Assembly (NCBI RefSeq): GCF_002849655.1
Contig: NZ_PDNW01000003.1
Span: 186,001 to 250,000 of the forward strand
Direction of reading: 5' to 3'
Length of the DNA: 64,000 nucleotides
Origin: Pollutimonas subterranea
Lineage (GTDB): Bacteria > Pseudomonadota > Gammaproteobacteria > Burkholderiales > Burkholderiaceae_B
A program made the translations under genes and the position numbers. How positions within the stretch are numbered: position 1 is the stretch's first letter; each line of letters begins with the position of its first letter. Under the pieces are notes generated by a model. It saw nothing but the letters and a program-made list of their open reading frames with translations, searched no databases and was not told the DNA's origin. Below, piece by piece: positions 15,260 through 24,667 of this stretch.

Positions 15260-16467
15260 CAGTGAAGTGGACGAGCGGCAATTCGCTCGAGCTTCTGGAG
15301 AATGGCGAGGACTTTTTTCCTGCTGTATTCGAAGCCATACGGCATGCGGAACGCAGTATCATCCTGGAAACCTTCATCATCTTCGAAGACAAGGTCGGCA
15401 ACGAGCTGCGGGAAGTGCTCATTGGCGCGGCCGAACGGGGCGTGCGCATTGAAGTGACCGTCGATGGTTACGGGTCAGCGGACCTGACACCGGAATATAT
15501 CGAAGGGCTCACTGCGGCCGGCGCCGGGTTCCATGTATTCGATCCCCAGCCAAGACGCCTGGGGTTTCGCACCAATTTATTCCGGCGCTTGCATCGCAAG
15601 ATAGTCGTCGTTGATGGAACACTGGCCTTCGTGGGCGGGATCAACTTCAGCGCAGACCATCTGGCCGATTTTGGGCCCACGGCTAAACAGGACTACGCCA
15701 TTTCGATCCGGGGTCCGCTCGTCGAAGAAATAGGGCGCTTTGCGCTTGAAGCGCTTTCGCCGGTTCGTGAGCCGTTTTCCTGGCGAACGATGCTGCGCCG
15801 ACCACCCAGGCAGCAGCCGCATAGCGGCGACACGGTGGCTGCATTGGTCTTGCGTGACAATGATAAGCACACCAAGGATATCGAGCAACATTACCGCATA
15901 GGCATCCGTGCGGCCAAGCACGAGATCACGATCGCCAATGCCTATTTTTTTCCGGGGTATCGTTTTCTGCGCGATTTGCGTCAAGCTGCGAAACGCGGCG
16001 TAAGGGTACGCCTGATCCTGCAAGGCGAACCCGACATGGCAATAGCGCGCTTCGTTGCGACCATGCTCTACGACTATCTTCTATCGGCCGGAGTCGAAAT
16101 ATATGAGTATTGCGAGCGACCCTTGCACGGCAAGGTCGCGACGGTTGATGATACCTGGGCCACAGTCGGCTCCAGCAATCTCGATCCGCTAAGCCTGGCT
16201 TTGAATCTTGAAGCAAATATCATGATCCATGACCGTGCGTTCAGTTCACATTTGCGCGAACGGCTTGATTTTCTTGTCAAGAATCATTGCAAAGTAATGG
16301 AACGGCTTACTCGGCCGCGTCGCAAGATACAGCGCGTGTTCGTCGGTGTGTTTGTATTCCATTTCTTGAGGCGCTTTCCCGCATGGGCGGGATGGCTGCC
16401 CGCCCGCAAGGCGCAGCTCAAGTCCTTTGAGCCAACTGTGGATTCAATGATCGAGGGAAAGCCATGA
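15256..16467 (+). CDS. clsB: Cardiolipin synthase B
   Basis: A 403-residue phospholipase D-superfamily protein with two HKD motifs: HRKIVVVDGTLAFVGGINFS (His113) and HGKVATVDDTWATVGSSNLD (His291). It lacks the N-terminal membrane helices of ClsA, which fits the ClsB class. It joins two phosphatidylglycerols, or phosphatidylglycerol and another polyol lipid, at the inner membrane. Coupled by 4-bp overlaps to the genes on both sides. Confidence 0.92.
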   Translation: MTVKWTSGNSLELLENGEDFFPAVFEAIRHAERSIILETFIIFEDKVGNELREVLIGAAERGVRIEVTVDGYGSADLTPEYIEGLTAAGAGFHVFDPQPRRLGFRTNLFRRLHRKIVVVDGTLAFVGGINFSADHLADFGPTAKQDYAISIRGPLVEEIGRFALEALSPVREPFSWRTMLRRPPRQQPHSGDTVAALVLRDNDKHTKDIEQHYRIGIRAAKHEITIANAYFFPGYRFLRDLRQAAKRGVRVRLILQGEPDMAIARFVATMLYDYLLSAGVEIYEYCERPLHGKVATVDDTWATVGSSNLDPLSLALNLEANIMIHDRAFSSHLRERLDFLVKNHCKVMERLTRPRRKIQRVFVGVFVFHFLRRFPAWAGWLPARKAQLKSFEPTVDSMIEGKP

Positions 16468-17465
16468 ATGCGCCTTGGTGGAAGAACGTCAGGAGCTGGT
16501 TCATGCAACACTGGAAGACCATACGGAAAGTTCTAAGCATTGCCTTTGCGGCAGCGATATTGATTCTAATATCAATGGCGGTGGTCAAGATCGATTGGAA
16601 TGAAGTCCTCAGCGCCATACGCGGACTGCCCGCAAGCTCTTTATGGCTGGCTGCCTTGATCACTGCAAGCAGTTATCTGGTCTACAGTACCTACGACCTG
16701 TTGGGCAGGTGGTATACGGAACATGACCTGCCTTGGTGGAAATGCATGGCGACAGGGTTTATCAGCTACGCATTCACTATGAATATGGGTGCTCCCGTAG
16801 GCGGGCTCGGGCTGCGGTTGCGGCTTTATACCAAGCACGGTCTTGAGCCCGGCGTAATAATGCGCATTGTCGGATTCAGTGTCACCACGAACTGGATAGG
16901 CTACACATTGCTGGCGGGCGTGCTTTTCGCATTGGGCGTGGTGGAGCTACCGGCCAGCTGGAAGCTCGATAACGGCCCCCTGCGGATCATTGGCTTGCTC
17001 ATGGTGGGCGCTGCCATTGCTTATCTCGGCTTATGCAAGTTTTCGCGCACGCGTTCGTCGACGATTTTCGGCCATACCATAGAACTGCCCTCTATCGGCA
17101 TGGCGTTCATCCAGATAGGCTTGGCCGTACTGAATTGGATGTTGATCGGGGCCGTCATCTATATTCTGCTGCAGCAGAATATTCCGTACTTCATCGTGCT
17201 CGCCACATTTCTGCTCAGCGCAATCGCTGGTGCGCTCGCGCATATTCCTGGCGGAATAGGGGTGCTCGAGTCGGTATTCGTCGCCTTGCTGAGTGGTTCA
17301 ATGGCCCGGCCTGAAATTCTTGGCGGACTGCTGGTTTTTCGCGCCATTTATTATCTCGGACCGCTGATGCTGGCAGGTACGTGGTATCTGGGCACGGAAG
17401 CCAAGATGGGCCGGTTCAACCGGCATGCTAATTGCTCGTCCAAGTCGTCACGCAGTGTGCCGTGA
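16464..17465 (+). CDS. ybhN: YbhN family (UPF0104) membrane protein
   Basis: A 333-residue polytopic protein of the lysylphosphatidylglycerol-synthase transmembrane family. It has the typical TMNMGAPVGGLGLRLRLYTKHG motif region and HIPGGIGVLESVF near the C-terminal end. Its start overlaps the clsB stop by 4 bp. Members of this family are proposed to move or regulate anionic lipids; here the partner genes argue for a role with cardiolipin or its intermediates. Function remains inference. Confidence 0.88.
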   Translation: MNAPWWKNVRSWFMQHWKTIRKVLSIAFAAAILILISMAVVKIDWNEVLSAIRGLPASSLWLAALITASSYLVYSTYDLLGRWYTEHDLPWWKCMATGFISYAFTMNMGAPVGGLGLRLRLYTKHGLEPGVIMRIVGFSVTTNWIGYTLLAGVLFALGVVELPASWKLDNGPLRIIGLLMVGAAIAYLGLCKFSRTRSSTIFGHTIELPSIGMAFIQIGLAVLNWMLIGAVIYILLQQNIPYFIVLATFLLSAIAGALAHIPGGIGVLESVFVALLSGSMARPEILGGLLVFRAIYYLGPLMLAGTWYLGTEAKMGRFNRHANCSSKSSRSVP

Positions 17466-17488
17466 AGCTACCAACAAAAGGGGAAATT

Positions 17489-18067
17489 ATGTCGCTGATC
17501 GTAGCTGCCCGTTTCGACACATTTGAAGCCGCTGAGAAAGCGGCGGGCGCCCTCATGAACGACGGCGTCGCGCCGAGCGACCTGCATACTTTTTACGTCA
17601 ACCCTCCGGGCGCCCATGGTCGCTATCCCTTGGGCGGTGACCAGGCGGCGGATCCGGACTCTGAAGGAGCGCCCTATAGCGCCGTTGGCGGAGCCGCGGC
17701 GATCGGTCTGGTCGGCGCGCTGGTCGGCGGCATTATCGCGTTCACCTTCACCGACTCCCTCCTGCCTTTGGTGGGCGGAGCCGGTGTGGGAGCCTACATA
17801 GGGTCGCTGGCCGGTGCCGTGTATTCGCTTGGCCGCAAGCGCCCGTCGCGATCACGAAGCCAGGTTTTCCAGGCCAAGGTTCATGAAGGGCGCCCATCGG
17901 GCGTTGTGTTGGCTGTTCATACATCGCAAGAGCATGAGAAGCATATCGCGGAAGTGCTGCGCAGCCTCGGCGGCATTGAAATTGAACGCGCCCAGGGTCG
18001 CTGGGCTAATGGCCGCTGGGAGGACTTCGACCCGCTGGTTAGTCCAACGCTAAAAAAGGATTTTTAA
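17489..18067 (+). CDS. Glycine-zipper membrane protein with N-terminal stress-protein-like domain
   Basis: A 192-residue protein. The start at 17489 has a clear AGGGGAA upstream; the frame can be extended to 17432 inside ybhN without support. Residues 1-50 (LIVAARFDTFEAAEKAAGAL) resemble the ferredoxin-like N-terminus of YflT/GSP17M general stress proteins. The centre holds two Gly-rich membrane segments (AAAIGLVGALVGGIIAFTF and LVGGAGVGAYIGSLAGA). The C-terminal part is soluble and basic, then acidic. It ends in a 4-bp convergent overlap with the BON lipoprotein. Probably an envelope stress protein; exact role unknown. Confidence 0.7.
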   Translation: MSLIVAARFDTFEAAEKAAGALMNDGVAPSDLHTFYVNPPGAHGRYPLGGDQAADPDSEGAPYSAVGGAAAIGLVGALVGGIIAFTFTDSLLPLVGGAGVGAYIGSLAGAVYSLGRKRPSRSRSQVFQAKVHEGRPSGVVLAVHTSQEHEKHIAEVLRSLGGIEIERAQGRWANGRWEDFDPLVSPTLKKDF

Positions 18068-18375
18068 GGGACCTTGATGTCGTAGTCGACTTTTTTCACG
18101 CCGGCTACTTGGCGTGCCGCCTGCACGGCGTTACGGGCGGCAACGGTGTTTTCGGCCGTGCCTTGCAGCGTCACGACAGCATCTTTAGTGGATACTTTCA
18201 CATTATTGGCGTGTATTCCCGGGACGCTTATGACGGCCGCTTGAACACTGTTATTGATCGACGCATCGTCATCGTACTGAGCCGATGCGCGTTGAGTGGC
18301 ACCCCCGGCGCAGCCGCTCAGTGTAATGGCCGCCGCTGCAATGGCCGCTGATAGGTAAATTCTGTAATTGGACAT
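18064..18375 (-). CDS. BON-domain lipoprotein
   Basis: A 103-residue protein with a lipobox LSGC (lipidated Cys22) after a short hydrophobic signal. A single BON domain follows (INNSVQAAVISVPGI, then VKVSTKDAVVTLQGT and NAVQAARQVAGVKKV). BON proteins bind phospholipid headgroups and help keep the outer membrane intact under osmotic stress (compare OsmY and DolP). AAGGGAT lies about 6 bp before the start. It converges on the glycine-zipper gene and is divergent from the efflux operon. Confidence 0.88.
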   Translation of the reverse strand: MSNYRIYLSAAIAAAAITLSGCAGGATQRASAQYDDDASINNSVQAAVISVPGIHANNVKVSTKDAVVTLQGTAENTVAARNAVQAARQVAGVKKVDYDIKVP

Positions 18376-18563
18376 GGATATCCCTTAAATGGCAGTTCTG
18401 GATGGAAACGCGTTCGTCCCCCTAGCAAGTGCCGTGCCCCGTGAAATGGAATGATACTTATGCACGGTTGCAGGGCATTTTCGATTTATACTCACGCTTT
18501 ACTAAAAATCAGAACGGTAAAGCTGTGGATGCACAGTTCGCCATGCTGTCCAGGAGTTTTTGA

Positions 18564-19829
18564 ATGTCGAACCTTCGCCTGCCTTCCGGGCAGCAAGTCC
18601 GCGTTGTCATTTTTTCGTCCTTGCTCCTTTTAGCCGCCTGCGGGGAAAAGCCGCAACAAGCAGGTCCCGGGGAAATGAAAGTGCCGGTTAGCGTGGTCAC
18701 TGTACAGCCTACACCGACAGAAATCGTTGTTGAACTCCCTGGCCGGGTCGAAGCCATTAAAGACGCGCAGATTCGTGCGCGGGTCAATGGCATCGTTACA
18801 GCAATCAACTTTGAACAAGGCAGCGAGGTCAAGGCGGGTCAACTACTGTTTACCATAGATCCTGCACCGTATCGCGCGGTTCGCGCGCAGGCCGCTGCAC
18901 AGTTGCAACGAGCCGAAGCCGATGCCAAGAGTGCACGTTTGCTGGCAGAGCGGTATTCCAAACTGATCAAGGCCAATGCCGTCAGTCGGCAGGAGTACGA
19001 CAACGCCATGGCCGCGGCCGGCCAGGCTGAAGCCGCCATTGCGGCCGCCAAGGCTACGCTGCAAACCGCCGACATCGACCTGGGCTATACCAAAGTCGAT
19101 TCGCCCATCGATGGGCGCATAGGCAAATCGCTGGTCACTGAAGGCGCGCTGGTCAGCGCTACGGCGGCCACGCAACTGGCCACTGTGCAACAGATCCACC
19201 GCGTCTATGTCGATCTCACCCGTTCTACCGCCGAGGTGGCTCAGTTGCGTCAAGCCCTGGCCAGCGGCGCGCTTGAACAATCCCCCGATGGCAACGCCAA
19301 AGCGCAAGTCGTGCTCGAAGACGGGTCCATCTACGATCAAGCCGGAAAAATATTGTTCTCCGGAATCACCGTGGATCCAACTACCGGTCAAGTCAATTTG
19401 CGCGCCGAGTTTCCGAATCCAGACGAGATCCTGCTACCCGGCATGTATGTGCGGGTCCGCTTGCAGCAGGGCGTCGACGAAAAAGCCTTGCTGGTACCGC
19501 AACAGGCGCTACAACGTACCGCCGATGGTCTCAGTAGCCTCATGGTGGTCAAGGAAGGCAAGGTCCAGGTTGTCGCCGTCGGGGTCGGCCCCGAAAGTAA
19601 GGGCAACTGGATCATCACCAAAGGCCTGAATGCCGGCGATGTCGTAATTGTCGAAGGATTCCAGAAAATTCGCCCAGGGGTGCCAGTACAAGAAATACCG
19701 TGGAAGCAGCAAGGGGCACAAGACGGCAACGCACCCGCCCAAGCAGCGCCCGGTACGCCAGGCGCCAAACAAGAAGCGGGCCAGCCGGCGGACAAGGCGC
19801 CGGCTTCCGAAGCCGGCTCCAAGGGCTAA
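18564..19829 (+). CDS. RND efflux periplasmic adaptor (MexA/AcrA type)
   Basis: A 421-residue membrane fusion protein with a lipobox LLLAACGE (Cys26). The core order is regular: beta-barrel strand VSVVTVQPTPTEIVVELPGR, biotinyl-lipoyl half DAQIRARVNGIVTAI, a long alpha hairpin (QAAAQLQRAEADAKSARLLA to AAKATLQTADI), second lipoyl half YTKVDSPIDGRIG and a membrane-proximal domain. The C-terminal ~50 residues are Ala/Pro/Gln-rich and disordered. AGGAG stands about 8 bp before the ATG. First gene of a three-gene tripartite pump. Confidence 0.94.
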   Translation: MSNLRLPSGQQVRVVIFSSLLLLAACGEKPQQAGPGEMKVPVSVVTVQPTPTEIVVELPGRVEAIKDAQIRARVNGIVTAINFEQGSEVKAGQLLFTIDPAPYRAVRAQAAAQLQRAEADAKSARLLAERYSKLIKANAVSRQEYDNAMAAAGQAEAAIAAAKATLQTADIDLGYTKVDSPIDGRIGKSLVTEGALVSATAATQLATVQQIHRVYVDLTRSTAEVAQLRQALASGALEQSPDGNAKAQVVLEDGSIYDQAGKILFSGITVDPTTGQVNLRAEFPNPDEILLPGMYVRVRLQQGVDEKALLVPQQALQRTADGLSSLMVVKEGKVQVVAVGVGPESKGNWIITKGLNAGDVVIVEGFQKIRPGVPVQEIPWKQQGAQDGNAPAQAAPGTPGAKQEAGQPADKAPASEAGSKG

Positions 19830-19896
19830 GCCCTTTGCTTGTCCCGGCCGTCAGCGTGGCGGCCGACAACGTTTATTGCTTTTAGAGTGAGCACGC

Positions 19897-22800
19897 ATGC
19901 CGCAGTTTTTCATAGAAAGGCCTATTTTTGCCTGGGTCGTGGCCCTTGCAATTACGCTGGCTGGTTTGTTAGCCATTCCCAACATGCCGATTTCGCAGTA
20001 TCCCGAGGTGGCACCTCCGGCGATCACGATCCAGGCCACTTATCCCGGCGCTTCAGCCGAGGATGTCGCCAAGTCGGTATCCAGTGTTATCGAAAATGAA
20101 CTCAACGGCGCGACGGGATTGCTGTATTACGAGTCGGTCAGCGACTCCTACGGTGGTTCGGAGATTACGGCGACTTTTGCGCCGGGTACTGATCCGGATC
20201 TGGCCCAGGTGGACGTGCAGAACCGTATTTCCAATATCACGGCCAAGTTGCCAGGGGCTGTCACGCAGCAAGGACTGAACGTCAGCCAAAGCAATGCCAA
20301 CTTTCTTATGGTTGCAGCGCTTTCGTCGACCGATGGATCCCTGGATCAGGTTGCACTGGCTGACTACATTACCCGCAACATCCAGAATTCCATTTCGCGC
20401 GTCCCAGGAGTCGGAAAGTTCCAACTGTTTGCTGCTCCTCGTGCGATGCGTATCTGGGTCGATCCCGACAAGTTGACAGGCTACAAAATAAGCATGGCGG
20501 AGGTCAACGCCGCCGTCGCGAAACAGAATGTATTGATTTCTGCGGGCATTATTGGGTCTCCACCGAATCCGGATGAGCAACGCGTCACTGCGCCTATTGT
20601 TGTCAACGGCGAACTTTCAACCGTGGCCGACTTTGAAAAAATCGTGCTGCGTTCGAATGTCGACGGTTCCAGCGTACGAGTGCGCGACGTCGCGCGGGTC
20701 GAAATCGGTGCGGACAATTATCAGTTTGGCGCGCGCTTGAACGGCAAGCCTACCGCGGCGTTCGCCATATCGCTGGCGACCAACGCCAACGCCCTGTCCA
20801 CGGCGGAAGGGGTGAAGGCGCGTATGGAAGAGCTGTCCCAGTTCTTCCCGGCCAACATCACGTACTCAATTCCCTACGACACGACGCCTTACGTTCAGTT
20901 GTCGATAGAGCAGGTGGTCCATACCTTGCTTGAAGCGATGGTGCTGGTGTTTATCGTGATGTTCATATTCTTGCAGAACGTACGCTATACGCTAATCCCG
21001 GCACTCGTGGTCCCGATCGCCATCATGGGCGCCTTCGCAGTAATGCTGGCGCTCGGGTTCTCGATCAATGTGCTGACGATGTTCGCCATGGTGCTGGCCA
21101 TCGGCATTTTGGTTGATGATGCCATCGTCGTGGTCGAGAACGTTGAACGTATCATGGTCGAAGAGGGGTTATCGCCTAAGGAAGCGACCAAAAAGGCCAT
21201 GCCCCAGATCAGCGGCGCGGTACTGGGCATGACGCTGGTTTTGGCCACGGTATTCTTGCCCCTTGCTTTCATGAGTGGTTCGGTTGGCGTCATCTACCGT
21301 CAATTTTCTGTTGCGATGGCGGTTTCCATCCTGTTTTCAGGGTTCCTGGCACTTACCTTCACACCGGCGCTGTGCGCGACGATACTCAAGCCCATACCGA
21401 AGGGCCATCACGAAACAAAGAAAGGCTTTTTTGGCTGGTTCAATCGCTTTTTCGAACGGGTCACTAATAGATATGAGGGGTGGGTGGGCCGCAGCCTGAA
21501 GCGCGGTGGCCGCATGATAATCGTCTATCTGATCCTGCTGCTGGCATTGGGATGGATGTATACGCGCCTGCCAACCTCCTTTCTTCCTGAAGAGGACCAG
21601 GGCTATATCATTGTCAATATGGAGTTGCCGTCAGGATCAACCAGCAATCGCACGATAGAGGTCATTGAAAAAGTCGAGGATTTCTTCAGCAAGCAACCAG
21701 AGACCGCGAACATCGTCACCGTTCAAGGGTTCAGCTTCAACGGAAACGGGCTTAATTCCGCGATCGCATTTGTGCCTTTGAAGGATTTCTCCGAGCGCAA
21801 GGGCAAAGAGCATTCCGCACAGGCGTTAGCCGGCAGGGCAACCCAGAACCTGCTGTTTGGTTTGCCGGATTCTATGGTCTTTGCGATTGTGCCGCCGGCA
21901 ATCTCGTCGTTGGGAAACGCGTCCGGCTTTGACGTTCGTCTCCAGGACCGCGGCGGCCAAGGACATGATGCGTTGATGGGCGCCACACAGCAACTGCTGC
22001 AGATGGCCATGCAAAGCCCTGTCCTGGCTTCCACACGCATCACCGGCCTTGGACCGGGTTCTCAAATGAGCCTCACCATCGACCGCGCCAAGGCGGCCGC
22101 ATTGGGCGTCGACTTCAGCGAGGTGGCTACCTTGATTTCAACGTCGCTGGGTTCGGCCTATGTCGCGAAGTTCCCCAATATGGGCTGGATGCAGAACGTA
22201 TGGGTGCAGGCTGAGCAGAGTCACCGGATGAGTGCTGATGACGTCATGAAGCTGAACGCGCGTAATGGCTCTGGCGAGATGGTGCCTCTGTCTTCGTTTG
22301 TCAAAGTTGGCTGGGAGCAAGGACCTGTGCAGGTAGTCCGGTACAACAGCTATGAGTCCATTCGGATTGGGGGCTCGGCAGCCCCCGGATACTCGACCGG
22401 CGAGGCCATGGCCGAGATCGAACAGCTGATTGCCAAGCTTCCCACTGGTTTCGGCTACGAGTGGACCGGCCTGTCCTATCAGGAAAAGCAAGCCGGAAGT
22501 CAGTCCCTCATACTGATGGGCCTGGCCATGCTGGTTATTTTCTTGTTGCTAGCCGCACTGTATGAAAGCTGGGCGATCCCTCTGTCCGTCATGTTGATGG
22601 TTCCCTTGGGTATGCTCGGGGCTGTCGGTATGGTCTCGGCGTTGGGAATGTCCAATGACGTGTATTTCCAGGTCGGCATGATTACCGTGATCGGACTGGC
22701 GGCAAAGAATGCAATTCTTATTGTCGAGTTTGCCAAAGATACTTATGCGCAGGGCGGCAGCATCGTCGATGCCACCGTTGAAGCGGCGCGCTTGCGCTTC

Positions 22801-23100
22801 CGCCCGATCCTGATGACGTCGTTCGCGTTTATCCTGGGCGTTGTTCCACTGGCGATCGCAACCGGCGCCAGCTCCGCCAGCCAGAACGCGGTGGGCCTGG
22901 GCGTACTGGGCGGCATGCTGGCTGCTACACCGCTGGCCATGGTGTTCGTTCCTACATTTTTCGTGGTGGTATTAACATTGTTCAAGACCAAGCCCAAGCT
23001 ATTGGGCGCCCACGCAAACATGGCGCCATTGACCAAGGTCCATCATGCGACAGGCACCGATCAAACCGAGCATTCTTCGAAGGACGGGGGACAGGCATGA
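19897..23100 (+). CDS. RND efflux inner-membrane transporter (AcrB/MexB, HAE-1 family)
   Basis: A 1067-residue proton-driven multidrug transporter of the trimeric AcrB class. It begins MPQFFIERPIFAWVVALAIT. The proton-relay residues are present: Asp407-Asp408 in GILVDDAIVVVEN and Lys937 in GLAAKNAILIVEF. Docking and porter domains have normal length, and the C-terminal ~40 residues are hydrophilic. Its stop overlaps the start of the outer-membrane factor gene by 4 bp. Confidence 0.96.
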   Translation: MPQFFIERPIFAWVVALAITLAGLLAIPNMPISQYPEVAPPAITIQATYPGASAEDVAKSVSSVIENELNGATGLLYYESVSDSYGGSEITATFAPGTDPDLAQVDVQNRISNITAKLPGAVTQQGLNVSQSNANFLMVAALSSTDGSLDQVALADYITRNIQNSISRVPGVGKFQLFAAPRAMRIWVDPDKLTGYKISMAEVNAAVAKQNVLISAGIIGSPPNPDEQRVTAPIVVNGELSTVADFEKIVLRSNVDGSSVRVRDVARVEIGADNYQFGARLNGKPTAAFAISLATNANALSTAEGVKARMEELSQFFPANITYSIPYDTTPYVQLSIEQVVHTLLEAMVLVFIVMFIFLQNVRYTLIPALVVPIAIMGAFAVMLALGFSINVLTMFAMVLAIGILVDDAIVVVENVERIMVEEGLSPKEATKKAMPQISGAVLGMTLVLATVFLPLAFMSGSVGVIYRQFSVAMAVSILFSGFLALTFTPALCATILKPIPKGHHETKKGFFGWFNRFFERVTNRYEGWVGRSLKRGGRMIIVYLILLLALGWMYTRLPTSFLPEEDQGYIIVNMELPSGSTSNRTIEVIEKVEDFFSKQPETANIVTVQGFSFNGNGLNSAIAFVPLKDFSERKGKEHSAQALAGRATQNLLFGLPDSMVFAIVPPAISSLGNASGFDVRLQDRGGQGHDALMGATQQLLQMAMQSPVLASTRITGLGPGSQMSLTIDRAKAAALGVDFSEVATLISTSLGSAYVAKFPNMGWMQNVWVQAEQSHRMSADDVMKLNARNGSGEMVPLSSFVKVGWEQGPVQVVRYNSYESIRIGGSAAPGYSTGEAMAEIEQLIAKLPTGFGYEWTGLSYQEKQAGSQSLILMGLAMLVIFLLLAALYESWAIPLSVMLMVPLGMLGAVGMVSALGMSNDVYFQVGMITVIGLAAKNAILIVEFAKDTYAQGGSIVDATVEAARLRFRPILMTSFAFILGVVPLAIATGASSASQNAVGLGVLGGMLAATPLAMVFVPTFFVVVLTLFKTKPKLLGAHANMAPLTKVHHATGTDQTEHSSKDGGQA

Positions 23101-24635
23101 TTTCACGTAATTGCCGGCGCGCCGCGCTGCCGTTCCTGATAACGCTGGCGCTCGCCGGGTGCTCGCTGGCACCGAAGTATCAGCGTCCGGTCGCGCCCGT
23201 GCCGGGACAGTATCCCGATCATGACGCCGTGCAGAACACGGGGAGCGGCAGCGCGGCTGCTGTTGCGCCCGACGCGGCATACGGTTCCGATCTTGGCTGG
23301 AGCGAATTCTTCACCGATCCCCAACTCAAGGCGCTCATCCGGCTTTCGCTGGCCAATAACCGCGACATGCGCATTGCAGTGCAACGTGTCCAGGAGGCGC
23401 AGGCGCAGTACGGCATTGTTGACAGCGACCGCTTGCCAACCATAGGCGTTGGGGGAAATGCGCAATTTACACGTAATCCGGAAAACCTACGGGCTACGAG
23501 TGGCGAGTCCGATAGCGTCAGTCGGTACTATCAGGCCGGCGTGGGCATGACGGCCTTTGAGATCGATTTCTTCGGGCGGGTAAAGAACCTTTCTGAAGCT
23601 GCCTATCAGCAATACCTGGCCACCGCGCAAGCCACGCGCACCGTACATATCAATCTGGTCGCCTTGGTCGCCGAGGCCTATTTCCGCTTGCGTACCGCGC
23701 AGCAGCTCGACGGCTTGATGCAAAAAACCCTGGAGTCGCGCGAGAACACCTATTCGCTGGTCAAGGCGCGCTACGACGCGGGTGTCGCTTCTTCCCTCGA
23801 CCTCAGCCAAGCGCGCGCCCAGCTGGAAACCGTAAAGGTGGACCGCGAAGGCGTCAAGCGATCACAGGCGCAGGCATACAACGCGTTGCAGCTATTGCTG
23901 GGCACAGAGATTCCCCAGAATATGCCGAACTCGACCGCTTTCGGTCGGGACCAGGTGCTGGCCGCTATTCCGGTCGGTTTGCCATCCGACTTGCTCGAGC
24001 GGCGCCCTGACATCATGGGGGCCGAGAACGCGCTGCTGGCGGCCAATGCCAATATTGGCGCCGCTCGCGCGGCATTCTTTCCCAACATATCCATTACGGG
24101 CTTGCTGGGCTTTGCCAGCCCGCAACTAGGGGGTTTGTTTGGCTCGGGCCAGCGCTTCTGGCAATTTGCGCCGCAATTGCAGATGCCTATCTTCGCAGGC
24201 GGTGTCCGCGGAAACCTGGACCTCGCCGAGGCTCGCAATAATATTGCCGTCGCCCAATACGAAAAAGCCATCCAGACCGCGTTCCGCGAAGTGGCCGACG
24301 CCTTGGCCGGCGAGGCAACCTACGACCGCCAGCTCGATGCACTGCGCTCACTGGAGGCCGCGGCATCCGAATCGCTGTCGCTGGCGACGCTGCGTTATGA
24401 AACCGGTATCGACAGCTTCCTGCAAGTACAGAATGCCGAAGTCGATCTCTACACGACGCAACAGACCTTTTATCAGATAGGCATGGAATCGCTCATGAAC
24501 CGGGTGGAGCTGTACAAGGCGCTGGGAGGAGGGTGGCTCGAAACGTCGGTGTCGGCGAACCCGGCCACGGGGAACGTTTCAGGCACGGCGCCCGGCAGGG
24601 ACAGCGGGTCGATAAAAGGCGATAATGGTTCCTGA
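23097..24635 (+). CDS. Outer-membrane efflux lipoprotein (OprM/NodT type)
   Basis: A 512-residue outer-membrane factor: lipobox LALAGCSLAPKYQRP (Cys22), then two OEP repeats with long helices and a conserved GxPSDLLERRPDIMGAENAL segment in the middle. It forms the exit duct for the pump encoded upstream. The C-terminal ~35 residues are Gly/Ser-rich. No TetR- or MarR-type repressor gene lies next to this operon, which is unusual for the class. Confidence 0.94.
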   Translation: MISRNCRRAALPFLITLALAGCSLAPKYQRPVAPVPGQYPDHDAVQNTGSGSAAAVAPDAAYGSDLGWSEFFTDPQLKALIRLSLANNRDMRIAVQRVQEAQAQYGIVDSDRLPTIGVGGNAQFTRNPENLRATSGESDSVSRYYQAGVGMTAFEIDFFGRVKNLSEAAYQQYLATAQATRTVHINLVALVAEAYFRLRTAQQLDGLMQKTLESRENTYSLVKARYDAGVASSLDLSQARAQLETVKVDREGVKRSQAQAYNALQLLLGTEIPQNMPNSTAFGRDQVLAAIPVGLPSDLLERRPDIMGAENALLAANANIGAARAAFFPNISITGLLGFASPQLGGLFGSGQRFWQFAPQLQMPIFAGGVRGNLDLAEARNNIAVAQYEKAIQTAFREVADALAGEATYDRQLDALRSLEAAASESLSLATLRYETGIDSFLQVQNAEVDLYTTQQTFYQIGMESLMNRVELYKALGGGWLETSVSANPATGNVSGTAPGRDSGSIKGDNGS

Positions 24636-24667
24636 CTCAATGAATGGAACCGACTGGGTGCAAGAGA

